Shown here in pieces: positions 1-7,974 of a DNA stretch of 64,000 nt. The stretch is taken from NCBI GenBank assembly GCA_965658025.1, contig CBFHQL010000002.1, positions 134,410 to 198,409 on the forward strand, written 5' to 3'. A program made the position numbers and the translations under genes. The DNA is from UBA3537 sp965658025 (GTDB lineage: Bacteria; Bacteroidota; Bacteroidia; Flavobacteriales; Flavobacteriaceae). Every line of letters begins with the position of its first letter. Position 1 is the first letter of the stretch. The notes under the pieces were generated by a model. That model did not search any database. It saw only the letters and a list, made by a program, of their open reading frames with translations, and was not told where the DNA came from.

Positions 1-85
1 ACCCTAAACTTACACCAATGGCCATAGCTACAAAAATCCACAAGGTCAAGTTTTTATCGAGGAAGCTTAATTTTTTTGGTGCCAT
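1..85 (-). CDS. acr3: Arsenite efflux permease, N-terminal fragment (ACR3/ArsB type)
   Basis: Only the first 28 codons are inside the window; the gene continues off the left edge. The ATG at 85 opens a reading frame starting MAPKKLSFLDKNLTLWIF and moving into a hydrophobic helix (VAMAIGVSLG). A short basic/polar start followed by LDxxLTLWI and a first membrane segment is the usual beginning of ACR3-family arsenite exporters, which use the proton gradient to expel As(III). It lies 3 nt after the arsenate reductase gene, in the order arsR-arsC-acr3, so the product of the reductase would be handed to this pump. Family call rests on a short fragment and on context. Confidence 0.7.
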   Translation of the reverse strand, partial: MAPKKLSFLDKNLTLWIFVAMAIGVSLG

Positions 86-88
86 AAT

Positions 89-727
89 TTATAGTTTAAT
101 TTTTGAAAAAACATACTTCAGTTCTGTGGCGATTTGAAGACTGCGTTCGTTGTATTTCTCTGCTTGTTGCGGGGTATTATCAAATGCTTTGGGATCTTCA
201 AACGTCATGGGGATGCGCACCTCAGCATTGGGAATATAGGGGCACTCTTTGTCCGCTGATGAGCAAGTCAAAACAGCAGCAAAATTTGAATTTGGATTAA
301 AATTACTGTCAAATTTTTTTGAAAACCCAAGAATTGGATGAGCATCAGCCGCATATTTTATAGCATAAATTGGATTGCTGCCCTCAGCAATAGTGTCTAT
401 TTCGAATCCTGTATTTTCAAGGGTTTTGGCCGCCATAGGAAATAGTGCTGTGGTTTCTGTACCTCCTGAATAACAAAACACATTTTTGATGTCGAAATAA
501 TGGGCGAGTGTTTGTGCCCAAACTTGCGACAAATGACTGCGACGGGAGTTGTGGGTACAAATAAAATTCAAACGTATTTCTTGGTTTGACTCTACTTTGG
601 ACTGAATATAATCCACCAAAGGTTGTGCTATATTTTGGCGTTCTACAGAAATTGATGTTTCGTCTAAATCTTTGATTTGATTTTCTATATTTTTAAAAAG
701 CATGGATTGGTTTTTTTGGATTAACAA
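89..727 (-). CDS. arsC: Arsenate reductase, thioredoxin-coupled LMW-PTP type
   Basis: A 212-aa protein of the low-molecular-weight tyrosine phosphatase fold. The phosphate-binding loop CTHNSRRS (C57 to S64) gives the CX5R signature, and an Asp-Pro (D178-P179) sits in the general-acid loop position. Two further cysteines, C155 and C162 in TCSSADKECP, have the same 7-residue spacing as the redox pair of the plasmid pI258 arsenate reductase, so As(V) reduction through a Cys relay to thioredoxin is likely rather than a plain phosphatase activity. It carries about 50 extra N-terminal residues compared with the 131-residue pI258 enzyme. The start overlaps the arsR stop by 7 nt; M9 is a possible alternative start. 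Followed at once by acr3. Confidence 0.88.
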   Translation of the reverse strand: MLIQKNQSMLFKNIENQIKDLDETSISVERQNIAQPLVDYIQSKVESNQEIRLNFICTHNSRRSHLSQVWAQTLAHYFDIKNVFCYSGGTETTALFPMAAKTLENTGFEIDTIAEGSNPIYAIKYAADAHPILGFSKKFDSNFNPNSNFAAVLTCSSADKECPYIPNAEVRIPMTFEDPKAFDNTPQQAEKYNERSLQIATELKYVFSKIKL

Positions 728-1050
728 CAGTTGTTGATGTTGAGGTCTTGCTCTATAAATTCAGAAATAACCGTTTTCATTTTGGCCCAATGCTTAGGAT
801 CGATGCAGTAACAGATGCTCGTTCCTTCAACAGTACCTTGGATCAGACCAAGAGATTTCAATTCTTTGAGGTGCTGAGAAATTGTAGCTTGTGCCAATCC
901 AATTTCAAGAACTAAATCGCCACAAATACAGCTGTTCATTTTGAACAAATGCTGTACTATAGCTACGCGCGCTGGGTGTGCAAAGGCCTTAGCAAAACGT
1001 GCGATTTCATTTTGATGTGCAGAAAATATTTCTGTTTTTGCAGTGCCCAT
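721..1050 (-). CDS. arsR: ArsR-family metalloid-responsive repressor
   Basis: A 109-aa winged-helix repressor. The DNA-recognition helix-turn-helix spans about residues 50-70 (LAQATISQHLKELKSLGLI). The CxC motif C41-I-C43 in CICGDL is the equivalent of the ELCVCDL metal site of classical ArsR/SmtB proteins; further cysteines at 80, 82, 108 and 109 could join metalloid binding. It is the first gene of the arsR-arsC-acr3 operon, and a candidate operator dyad lies 19 nt upstream of its ATG. Expected to release DNA on As(III) or Sb(III) binding and so induce its own operon. Confidence 0.9.
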   Translation of the reverse strand: MGTAKTEIFSAHQNEIARFAKAFAHPARVAIVQHLFKMNSCICGDLVLEIGLAQATISQHLKELKSLGLIQGTVEGTSICYCIDPKHWAKMKTVISEFIEQDLNINNCC

Positions 1051-1068
1051 AAACGATTAAATTTATTT

Positions 1069-1084
1069 ATTGCAATATTACGAT
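1069..1084. promoter_or_regulatory. Candidate ArsR operator dyad
   Basis: ATTGCAATATTACGAT is a 16-bp imperfect dyad (6 of 8 positions symmetric, plus the central AATATT) in the gap between divergent arsR and the small gene at 1146. In addition the 9-mer ACGATTAAA occurs twice, at 1053-1061 and 1080-1088, 27 nt apart. Position and symmetry fit an ArsR/SmtB binding site; that role is inferred. Confidence 0.5.
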
Positions 1085-1145
1085 TAAAAGAACAATTAAA
1101 AAACAAAAATTAGCGATTTTAAAAAAAGTTGTAGCTTTATCGCAA

Positions 1146-1370
1146 ATGAGTAAGAGGGCACACATAAGTATTTTTGTTTTATCGCTAAGTCTAGCCACTG
1201 TTTTGGGTGGTTTGGATTATGAAACCCATTCCATGCAAGATTTATTTTTAAACAAAGGGAATATTTTTGCTTTGTTTATATATACACTTCTTTTTATGGC
1301 AGTCGCCTACACTGGCATTTGGATGTATGTACAAGCAAAATTGTGGTTAAATAAAAAACCCACCGATTAG
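1146..1370 (+). CDS. Small two-helix membrane protein, unknown function
   Basis: A 74-aa protein with two hydrophobic stretches, about residues 8-22 (ISIFVLSLSLATVLG) and 40-62 (IFALFIYTLLFMAVAYTGIWMYV), joined by an acidic loop, and a basic C-terminal tail. It begins just downstream of the ars control region and points away from arsR, and a clear terminator hairpin covers its stop codon, so it is a single-gene transcript. No family recognised. The shared control region with arsR could mean arsenic-linked expression, but nothing in the protein itself shows that. Confidence 0.6.
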   Translation: MSKRAHISIFVLSLSLATVLGGLDYETHSMQDLFLNKGNIFALFIYTLLFMAVAYTGIWMYVQAKLWLNKKPTD

Positions 1371-1380
1371 ATGGGTTTTG
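1355..1380 (+). terminator. Rho-independent terminator
   Basis: AAAACCCA (1355-1362) pairs with TGGGTTTT (1372-1379), 8 bp with a 9-nt loop that contains the TAG stop of the preceding small gene. The flanking A and T runs make it usable in both directions, which suits the convergent M56 gene ending at 1389. Confidence 0.65.
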
Positions 1381-1388
1381 TTTAACGT

Positions 1389-3341
1389 TTATTCTTTGGT
1401 TGTTGCGATTATGACACCATCTTTTGCTTTTTCACCATATATACTCATGGCGGTTTTAGATTTTAGAAACTCAACTGCGTCCAGTTTTTCTTCTTTTGCC
1501 AGTGCGTCCAATTTTTCGAAATCGGCTTCTTGACCATCAATTATGATTAATTTTTCTATATCGGGGTCATCAACAAAATGGAATTGTTTTGATTTTGGAG
1601 CATCAGTTCTTTCTTGCCAGAAAATATTGTCATCCTCATGATTTCCGTCCCCTAGTTTTAGTATGCGCTTTTTTAATGTCCCATGTTCATCCTCTTCAAG
1701 GAATATAAAATCATTTTTCATTTTAATTTTCATTTTTTGGAGTTTATCTTCCATTTCCTCCAAGTGGTCTTCTGTAAGCTCAAGAATTTTCATGTGTTCG
1801 GTCTTATCTAAAAGCTGTTCAAGGTCGATTTCTTCTCCGTTTATGGTCATGACTTTCCCGTCAGATTCAATGTCTAAAGCGATTTGTTCTCCATCAATGA
1901 TTTCATCTATATTTATATCAAAATCGCCCATTAAATCCATTTTCTTTCCGTTTAAGATGATAATCCCATCTTCGTCGCCTTCTTTTTCAATGATAATTTC
2001 GTGCTCCTCATGAGGGCTATCGCTCTCTTTGGTCATAAATTTATACTTATGCCCTTTTACTATATGAGGGGCTTTTTTGTGCTTCCACGAAAGTTGTGAC
2101 GGGTGCCCGGAAATACTGACGTTGCCATCTTTTACAGTAATATAAAACGGTGCGATTGGTTCGTCTGAGCTTACAGCGTAATTTTGCGCATTACCTTTAT
2201 TTTTGGCAGAAACTAAAATGCTTGTCAGCTCATTGTTGTCGTTGAATTTTACTTTTTTGAATTTAAACACAATACCTTCTTCTTTGAGTTGTTTTTTTAT
2301 GTCATTCAAATCAGCTTTTGTGGTTTTTTTGTGAATCTTAAATTTGATGACTTCCACCTCATTTTCATTGACAAGCTCTGAAATTGGTGCAGGATCTGGG
2401 ATGGGTGCTGGTGCTGGAGTTGGTGGTAATTCTGGGGTTGGTACTCCTGGATTCGGAGCATTTTGTTGCTCTTGCGCTGAAATCTCTGCATTAAAAATAA
2501 AGACAAAGGCAACAAGTAGTGGTCCAATTAATGCCATTTTAAGCATGTTTCGGTTTTTTGATTTGTGCTGTTTTAACATGATGATTCGGTTTTTGATTAA
2601 AGAATTAAAAAAATTGTTTGTAATTGGTATCTGATGATAATTGGTTGCTTTTAATAGAGTAAACTGATAAAGCTTTCTACATTCCATAGTGGAGGTTGCT
2701 TTTTCGTCGGCGAGGTATTCTAAGTTTTGGACAATTGCTTTTTGATACCACCACGCAAAAGGGTTTAGCCACTGAACTATTTGTATGATTTTGGCAATTA
2801 AAATATCTACAGAATGCTGGTCTTTACTGTGTATTTTTTCGTGTTTTAAGATGATATCGAGTTCTTCTTTAGTAAAAAGATCTGGGTTGTAGACAATATA
2901 ATTGAAGAACGAAAATGGGGTATGGTCTTTATGCGTTTTGACATAATAGATCCCATGTTCTTTGACCACTGGCTGTTGTTTTATCATCCGACATACCGAA
3001 ATGATTTGAATGACAAATTTGCCAAGCATAAATAACACCCCCAGTGCATACAACACCCCAAAAACATAAATCCAATTGATTGCAGCAGTGGGTTCGGTTG
3101 CAGTAGTAGCAACCTGAATAAATTCAGTGGATTTAAAAACATCTGTGGTCAGTGGTGTAGGTGCAACATAAATTATCTTTTTGATGCTTATAAACGGAAG
3201 TATTAATGCAACAAAAACTCCTGTAACCAAGTAAATACGGTTGGCTTTAAAAAAAGTTTCTTTGTTTAAAAATACGCTATAAATCAGGAAAAAAAGACCT
3301 AAAATAGCGCTAGATTTTGCTAAGTAGATAAGGGCGTCCAT
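1389..3341 (-). CDS. BlaR1-like M56 family membrane metallopeptidase
   Basis: A 650-aa membrane-embedded zinc peptidase. Hydrophobic segments lie near residues 8-22, 38-52, 90-115 and 265-285. The zinc motif HEKIH (H167, E168, H171) and a downstream glutamate in NLEYLADE (about 208) are the M56 active site. The region after the fourth segment starts with a proline-rich linker (about 297-322) and continues as a long acidic and basic periplasmic domain. The last about 25 residues (SIYGEKAKDGVIIATTK) resemble the end of a TonB-receptor plug domain, a feature seen in flavobacterial M56 proteins. There is no beta-lactam-sensor domain of the BlaR1 type. The ATG is 2 nt after the blaI stop, so the pair is co-transcribed; the peptidase would be expected to inactivate the BlaI repressor on an unknown envelope signal. 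Confidence 0.85.
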   Translation of the reverse strand: MDALIYLAKSSAILGLFFLIYSVFLNKETFFKANRIYLVTGVFVALILPFISIKKIIYVAPTPLTTDVFKSTEFIQVATTATEPTAAINWIYVFGVLYALGVLFMLGKFVIQIISVCRMIKQQPVVKEHGIYYVKTHKDHTPFSFFNYIVYNPDLFTKEELDIILKHEKIHSKDQHSVDILIAKIIQIVQWLNPFAWWYQKAIVQNLEYLADEKATSTMECRKLYQFTLLKATNYHQIPITNNFFNSLIKNRIIMLKQHKSKNRNMLKMALIGPLLVAFVFIFNAEISAQEQQNAPNPGVPTPELPPTPAPAPIPDPAPISELVNENEVEVIKFKIHKKTTKADLNDIKKQLKEEGIVFKFKKVKFNDNNELTSILVSAKNKGNAQNYAVSSDEPIAPFYITVKDGNVSISGHPSQLSWKHKKAPHIVKGHKYKFMTKESDSPHEEHEIIIEKEGDEDGIIILNGKKMDLMGDFDINIDEIIDGEQIALDIESDGKVMTINGEEIDLEQLLDKTEHMKILELTEDHLEEMEDKLQKMKIKMKNDFIFLEEDEHGTLKKRILKLGDGNHEDDNIFWQERTDAPKSKQFHFVDDPDIEKLIIIDGQEADFEKLDALAKEEKLDAVEFLKSKTAMSIYGEKAKDGVIIATTKE

Positions 3342-3343
3342 AA

Positions 3344-3703
3344 TTAATTTTCTTTTTCGATGATTGAAATTATTTCTTTTAAGTCTTCAACGCTAAGTTT
3401 TTCTTCTTGGGCAAAAAACGAAACCATGTTTTTGTATGAACTATTAAAATAATTTTCGATGGCTTTGTTCATAAACCTTTTGCGGTAGTCTTCTTTGCTG
3501 ACCATGGGAAAATATTGGTGTGTATTTCCAAAAGTGGCATGACCCACATACCCTTTGTCTTCCAACTTTCTGATGACCGTAGAGAGAGTATTGTAATGTG
3601 GTTTTTGATCTGAGATTTCATTCATAACATCTTTTACAAAGGCCTTGTTGAGCTTCCATAAAATATGCATGATTTCTTCTTCTTTGTTTGTTAGTCTTAG
3701 CAT
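3344..3703 (-). CDS. blaI: BlaI/MecI-family transcriptional repressor
   Basis: A 119-aa winged-helix repressor: an N-terminal helix (LTNKEEEIMHILWKLNKAFV), recognition helix with the family signature HYNTLSTVIRKLEDKGYV (about 36-53), then a C-terminal dimerisation helix region. The frame is open 7 codons further upstream (to 3724), but the ATG at 3703 is preferred because it begins the conserved LRLTNKEEEIM segment and because a promoter -7 box occupies 3722-3729, so codons upstream of about 3715 would not be transcribed. It heads a two-gene operon with the M56 peptidase; dyads overlapping its own promoter point to autoregulation. Confidence 0.9.
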   Translation of the reverse strand: MLRLTNKEEEIMHILWKLNKAFVKDVMNEISDQKPHYNTLSTVIRKLEDKGYVGHATFGNTHQYFPMVSKEDYRKRFMNKAIENYFNSSYKNMVSFFAQEEKLSVEDLKEIISIIEKEN

Positions 3704-3721
3704 GGTATATAAATTATAAAA

Positions 3722-3766
3722 CAAACATACAACGTCTTTTTTAGTTATACAACTATAAAAATAGTT
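3722..3766 (-). promoter_or_regulatory. blaI promoter with overlapping BlaI-type operators
   Basis: On the minus strand TTG (3752-3750), a 20-nt spacer and TATGTTTG (3729-3722) match the Bacteroidota promoter TTG-N19/20-TAnnTTTG. Two overlapping dyads cover its upstream part: TAGTT-ATAC-AACTA (3742-3755) and AACTAT-AAAA-ATAGTT (3751-3766), giving three copies of the half-site TAGTT/AACTA. This is the layout expected for a BlaI repressor blocking its own promoter. Confidence 0.65.
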
Positions 3767-3839
3767 AAATAGTATATTTTAGAGAAAATTTAACACAACA
3801 ACGACTTAGGACTAATAAAGCGCACTGTAATTTCTGTAA

Positions 3840-3868
3840 AAAAAGAAACCCACCTGTTGGTGGGCTTT
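3840..3868 (-). terminator. Terminator downstream of tRNA-Ala
   Basis: On the minus strand GCCCACC-AACA-GGTGGGT forms a 7-bp stem with a 4-nt loop (one G-U pair), followed by TTCTTTTTTT. It sits about 35 nt downstream of the tRNA 3' end and before the blaI promoter. Confidence 0.7.
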
Positions 3869-3901
3869 GATTATACTTATGTAGTGTAGCGGTGACACTT
3901 G

Positions 3902-3975
3902 TGGAGAAGATCGGATTCGAACCGACGACCTCTTGACTGCCAGTCAAGCGCTCTAGCCAACTGAGCTACATCCCC
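3902..3975 (-). tRNA. tRNA-Ala (anticodon GGC)
   Basis: A 74-nt cloverleaf read on the minus strand: acceptor GGGGATG, D-arm GCTC..GAGC, anticodon stem CTTGA/TCAAG with loop CTGGCAG (anticodon GGC), T-arm GTCGG-TTCGAAT-CCGAT, discriminator A. The third acceptor pair is G3-U70, the alanine identity element. The acceptor stem has one T-T mismatch at pair 6. CCA is not encoded. Confidence 0.96.
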
Positions 3976-4076
3976 TAGTCGCTGCAAATGTAATCAAATA
4001 TTCTAAAAATATACTCCACTTTTAGGGTTTCATAATAATGCCAGAAAATTCAATATATTTGAAAAAAGCAAGCGTT

Positions 4077-5273
4077 ATGAAAAAACTCGTTTTCCTTTTT
4101 ACTATTACATTGTTTTGTTGTAGCAGCGATGAGGATTCTATTTTGTGTGTATTTGACCCCACATTACAAACGTCCTCTGTAACCAATCGCTCAGATACCT
4201 CAGCTACCCTCAACGGAACAATTAACGTTGCAGTGGAAAACTGTGCCATTGCACCTGGAGCACAACAAGGGTTTGCATACGCTACTTCGCCTCAGCCAAC
4301 AATAGAGGACAATCTTATCAATATTTATGGAGAAGAAATAAGTGTTACCGTAGAGGATTTAGAGCCCAATACAACATACTTTGTAAGGACATTTGTAAGC
4401 AATTCCATTGGCGAGTATTATGGAAATGAAGTGAGTTTTTCAACATCAAATTCCATTGATTATGGGATAAACGAATATGGCGTTCTATTTCAAGGATTAG
4501 ACAGAGATTATATTGTGTATGTCCCCGAAAGTTATCAGCCCGAAACCCCCTCACCGCTGTTGTTTGTATATCATGGTTTTGGCGGAAACAACGAAAGCTT
4601 AATGAATTACACAGGATTTAATGAAATTGCAGATCAAGAAAACTTTATTGTGGTCTACCCTCAAGGAAGCAACTTTTTGGGGACGCCACATTGGAATGTA
4701 GGTGGGTGGACTGTTGGAAGCACTACAGATGATGTCGCATTCACCGATTTTCTGATCAATATCGTCTCAGAAAATTACACCATCAATAGCGATAGAATAT
4801 ACGCCACAGGAATGTCCAATGGTGGTTTTATGAGCTTTTTGTTGGCCTGCCAAATGAGTACGCAATTTGCTGCGGTGGCTTCCGTTACGGGCTCTATGAC
4901 CCCTGAAACCTTAAACGAATGCAGTCCTACGCGGGCAGTCCCTGTTTTGCAAATTCACGGCACTAATGACGTTGTTGTCCCCTACAATGGAATCCAACCA
5001 TGGAACACCTCCATTGATGATGTATTAGGGTATTGGGTAGAAAACAATCAATGTAACTCAGCCCCACAAATCAATAGTTTAGAGGATGTTGATACCACTA
5101 ATTCAATTACGGTAGACGAAATTGTGTTTGAAAACGGAACAAATAGCTCTGTGGTTAAACATTATAAGGTATATGGAGGAGAACATTTTTGGTTTACCAA
5201 TGCAGACATTAAAGCCAGCGAATTGGTTTGGGCGTTCTTCTCAACGTACGACCTCAATGGGCTCATTGATTAA
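4077..5273 (+). CDS. Secreted lipoprotein esterase of the PHB depolymerase/feruloyl esterase (LpqC-like) family
   Basis: A 398-aa exported hydrolase. MKKLVFLFTITLFCC is a short lipoprotein-like signal, and the start at 4077 is chosen because it begins this signal; an open frame reaches 13 codons further back. Residues about 25-125 look like one fibronectin-III-type beta-sandwich (ending SNSIGEYYGNEVSFST). The catalytic alpha/beta-hydrolase follows, with an oxyanion-side HGFGG (about 166), nucleophile GMSNGG (Ser about 247), an Asp in HGTNDVVVPY (about 298) and a His in GGEHFWF near the end. The GxSxGG pattern fits extracellular polyester or feruloyl/acetyl ester hydrolases; the substrate cannot be told from sequence. 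Confidence 0.82.
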   Translation: MKKLVFLFTITLFCCSSDEDSILCVFDPTLQTSSVTNRSDTSATLNGTINVAVENCAIAPGAQQGFAYATSPQPTIEDNLINIYGEEISVTVEDLEPNTTYFVRTFVSNSIGEYYGNEVSFSTSNSIDYGINEYGVLFQGLDRDYIVYVPESYQPETPSPLLFVYHGFGGNNESLMNYTGFNEIADQENFIVVYPQGSNFLGTPHWNVGGWTVGSTTDDVAFTDFLINIVSENYTINSDRIYATGMSNGGFMSFLLACQMSTQFAAVASVTGSMTPETLNECSPTRAVPVLQIHGTNDVVVPYNGIQPWNTSIDDVLGYWVENNQCNSAPQINSLEDVDTTNSITVDEIVFENGTNSSVVKHYKVYGGEHFWFTNADIKASELVWAFFSTYDLNGLID

Positions 5274-5337
5274 TACTATTGTAATGTAAGGGAAGTTGGT
5301 TTGAATTTTATGTATTTTTGAATTCAATTTTAATGCC

Positions 5338-6672
5338 TTGAACACCTCCATTAGCAACAAACAAATCAACAGACTAGCTATCCCGGCCATAATTGCAGGA
5401 ATTTCTGAGCCTGTACTCTCATTGACCGATGCCGCTATTGTTGGGCATATCCCCACCAACGCCACCGAATCACTTGCTGCAGTGGGTATTGTGTCTTCCT
5501 TTTTGTCGATGCTTATTTGGGTTTTAGGCCAATCGCGTTCAGCGATTTCAGCTATTATTTCTCAATATTTAGGCGCCAATAAGCTCGACGAAGTCAAACA
5601 ACTTCCCGCACAAGCCATAGCCATTATCGTTGCACTAAGTATTCTTGTTTGTGTTATTACCCTCCCTTTTTCGGAACCTGTTTTCAAATTTTACAATGCC
5701 AAAGACCTATTGTTAGAATTCAGTGTCGATTATTACAACATCAGAATTATTGGGCTCCCTTTTACGCTGTACACTTTTGCTGTTTTTGGAATCTTTAGAG
5801 GGCTTCAAAATACTTACTACCCCATGATTATTGCGGTCATTGGCACGGTAGTTAATATTGTTTTGGACTTTATTTTGGTTTATGGGATTTCTGATTTTAT
5901 TCCTGCACTCAACCTGAAGGGTGCCGCCATTGCCAGTGCATTTGCACAAGTATTAATGGCTGGAATGGCTACGGCTTTGATGTTGAAAAAAACACCCATC
6001 TCGCTGAAATTGTCTCTCCCATTCAACAAAGAATTACCAAATTTTTTACAGATGATTGGCAACCTCATCATTCGAACTTTGGCCTTAAACCTTGCCTTAT
6101 ATTTTGCGACAAGCTTTGCCACGGGCTATGGGACCAAATACATTGCTGCCTACACCATTGCGATTAATTTATGGTTTTTTGCAGCTTTTGCCGTAGATGG
6201 ATATGCAAGTGCTGGAAACATCATGTCAGGGAAGTTATTTGGCGCAAATCAAATCAAACTTTTGGTCGAATTAAGTAATCGCCTTCTTAAAAGAGCTTTG
6301 ATTGTTGGTGTTTTGATGGCTAGTATTGGTGCGCTTTTTTATGATGCATTGGGCGCTTTGTTTACTTCTGAAAAAGCAGTGCTTACAGAATTCTATAAGG
6401 TCTTTTGGATTGTTCTTGTCATGCAACCTTTTTGTGCTTTGGCCTTTGTTTTTGATGGGATTTTTAAGGGGCTAGGAAAAATGAAAACGCTAAGAAATGT
6501 ATTGTTGCTTTCAACAATTTTAATATTTATCCCTGCACTTTTTATTTGTCATTTTTTCGATATGAAACTTCATGGTATTCTTCTTGCATTTACCCTTTGG
6601 ATCATAGCACGTGGAGTACCTCTTAATGTAAAATTTAGGAAACAATTTTTACCCCAAATTCAAAACCACTAA
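5338..6672 (+). CDS. MATE-family efflux transporter (DinF-like)
   Basis: A 444-aa protein with about twelve hydrophobic segments in two homologous halves. The first half carries ISEPVLSLTDAAIVGHI, the hallmark of MATE helix 1, and LGQSRSAISAIISQYLG in helix 2. Expected to export organic cations or other toxic compounds in exchange for Na+ or H+. No ATG is available: the in-frame stop at 5302 is followed only by a TTG at 5338, and a TATTTTTG promoter box at 5313-5320 places transcription start just ahead of it, so TTG is taken as start. The queD gene follows within 40 nt. Confidence 0.9.
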   Translation: MNTSISNKQINRLAIPAIIAGISEPVLSLTDAAIVGHIPTNATESLAAVGIVSSFLSMLIWVLGQSRSAISAIISQYLGANKLDEVKQLPAQAIAIIVALSILVCVITLPFSEPVFKFYNAKDLLLEFSVDYYNIRIIGLPFTLYTFAVFGIFRGLQNTYYPMIIAVIGTVVNIVLDFILVYGISDFIPALNLKGAAIASAFAQVLMAGMATALMLKKTPISLKLSLPFNKELPNFLQMIGNLIIRTLALNLALYFATSFATGYGTKYIAAYTIAINLWFFAAFAVDGYASAGNIMSGKLFGANQIKLLVELSNRLLKRALIVGVLMASIGALFYDALGALFTSEKAVLTEFYKVFWIVLVMQPFCALAFVFDGIFKGLGKMKTLRNVLLLSTILIFIPALFICHFFDMKLHGILLAFTLWIIARGVPLNVKFRKQFLPQIQNH

Positions 6673-6710
6673 CTTTGTCTTATATTAACCAACAAAAGCA
6701 ACATCCATTA

Positions 6711-7163
6711 ATGGGGAATATTAGGATCACAAAACAATTTTCATTTGAAACAGGTCATGCGCTATATGGGTATGACGGAAAATGCAAAAACGTTCATGGT
6801 CATAGCTACCGTTTGGACGTGACTGTAATCGGAAGCCCAATTACTGACGCATCAAATGTGAAGTATGGAATGGTCATTGACTTTTCAGATTTAAAAAAAA
6901 TTGCTAAAGAAGAAATTGTAGATGTTTTTGACCATGCCACCGTTTTTAACAAAAACACACCTCATGTGGAATTGGCCATGGAACTTAAATCGAGAGGGCA
7001 TAACGTTTTGTTGGTTGACTATCAACCCACTAGTGAAATGATGGTATTGGATTTTGCTGAAAAAATCAAAAAAAGATTACCAGAAAACATAAAATTACAC
7101 GCCCTAAAACTACAAGAAACGGCGACAAGCTTTGCAGAATGGTTTGCAAGTGATAACGAATAG
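6711..7163 (+). CDS. queD: 6-carboxy-5,6,7,8-tetrahydropterin synthase (QueD/PTPS family)
   Basis: A 150-aa zinc enzyme of queuosine (preQ0) synthesis that converts 7,8-dihydroneopterin triphosphate to 6-carboxytetrahydropterin. Zinc ligands are H16 (FETGHAL), H29 and H31 (NVHGHSY); C25 (DGKCKNVHGH) is the catalytic cysteine; a conserved DFSDLK and FDHATVFN follow. The ATG at 6711 is chosen; an upstream TTG at 6675 in frame would add 12 residues absent from the family. A eukaryotic-type PTPS role is less likely in bacteria. Its stop overlaps the region of the next start. Confidence 0.9.
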   Translation: MGNIRITKQFSFETGHALYGYDGKCKNVHGHSYRLDVTVIGSPITDASNVKYGMVIDFSDLKKIAKEEIVDVFDHATVFNKNTPHVELAMELKSRGHNVLLVDYQPTSEMMVLDFAEKIKKRLPENIKLHALKLQETATSFAEWFASDNE

Positions 7164-7168
7164 TGTAT

Positions 7169-7936
7169 ATGAATACCATTAATATTCCTAAGGGGAAAAA
7201 CATCTATTTTACGTCTGATCATCATTTTGGTGCACCTACAAAAGCTGCTTCAAAACCACGAGAAGAAAAATTTGTGGCTTGGTTAGATCAAATCAAAAAA
7301 GATGCTGAAGTTCTTTTCGTTTTGGGAGACTTATTTGATTTTTGGTTCGAATATAAGCATGTGATTCCCAAAGGATTTACAAGAGTGCTTGGGAAATTGG
7401 CAGAGCTCAGCGATAGTGGAATTGAAATTCACTTTTTTGTGGGCAATCACGACTTGTGGATGAATGGATATTTTGAAGAAGAATTTAATATTAAAGTGTA
7501 TCACACACCCCAACAATTCAAGCTCAACGATAAGACTTTTTTTATTGGTCATGGCGATGGGCTTGGGCCGCACGACAAAGGATATAAACGGTTAAAAAAA
7601 GTATTTAAAAATTCATTTTTTAGATGGCTTTACCGTTGGTTGCACCCCGATCTGGGTGTGCGCTTTGCGCAATACCTTTCTGTAAAAAATAAGCTCATTT
7701 CTGGCGATGAAGATATACGCTATACTAATGACAATGATGAGTGGTTGGTACAATACGCCCAACGAAAACTACAAAACAACCACTACGATTATTTTGTGTT
7801 TGGTCACCGTCATTTACCTTTAGATATTTCATTAGCCCCTAAATCTACATACATCAATCTTGGCGATTGGATTACGCACTACACCTATGGCGTTTTTGAT
7901 GGTAAAAAAATAATTTTGAAAACTTTTGAAGATTAA
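7169..7936 (+). CDS. lpxH: UDP-2,3-diacylglucosamine diphosphatase (LpxH-type metallophosphoesterase)
   Basis: A 255-aa calcineurin-like phosphoesterase. The metal-binding motifs appear in order: DHH (D17-H19), GDLFDFW, GNHDLW, HGDGLGPHD and GHRH near the C-terminus. The GDLFDFW and GNHDLWM wording is typical of LpxH and its Bacteroidota variants, which hydrolyse UDP-diacyl-GlcN to lipid X in lipid A synthesis at the inner face of the membrane. ATG at 7169 follows the queD stop by 5 nt; an in-frame GTG at 7163 overlapping the stop is an alternative. Confidence 0.88.
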   Translation: MNTINIPKGKNIYFTSDHHFGAPTKAASKPREEKFVAWLDQIKKDAEVLFVLGDLFDFWFEYKHVIPKGFTRVLGKLAELSDSGIEIHFFVGNHDLWMNGYFEEEFNIKVYHTPQQFKLNDKTFFIGHGDGLGPHDKGYKRLKKVFKNSFFRWLYRWLHPDLGVRFAQYLSVKNKLISGDEDIRYTNDNDEWLVQYAQRKLQNNHYDYFVFGHRHLPLDISLAPKSTYINLGDWITHYTYGVFDGKKIILKTFED

Positions 7937-7974
7937 AATTTCTTCGAAAATATTTAAAACAAAACACTGTAAAA

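Noticed and set aside
1663..2634. Serine-rich and glycine-rich frames on the plus strand opposite the M56 gene
   Set aside because: They mirror the acidic and proline-rich codons of the real minus-strand gene and have no start signals or motifs.
3765..3947. 60-aa frame on the minus strand (MTGSQEVVGSNPIFSTS...)
   Set aside because: Its start is read from the tRNA-Ala sequence, a common false gene, and the rest crosses the tRNA terminator.
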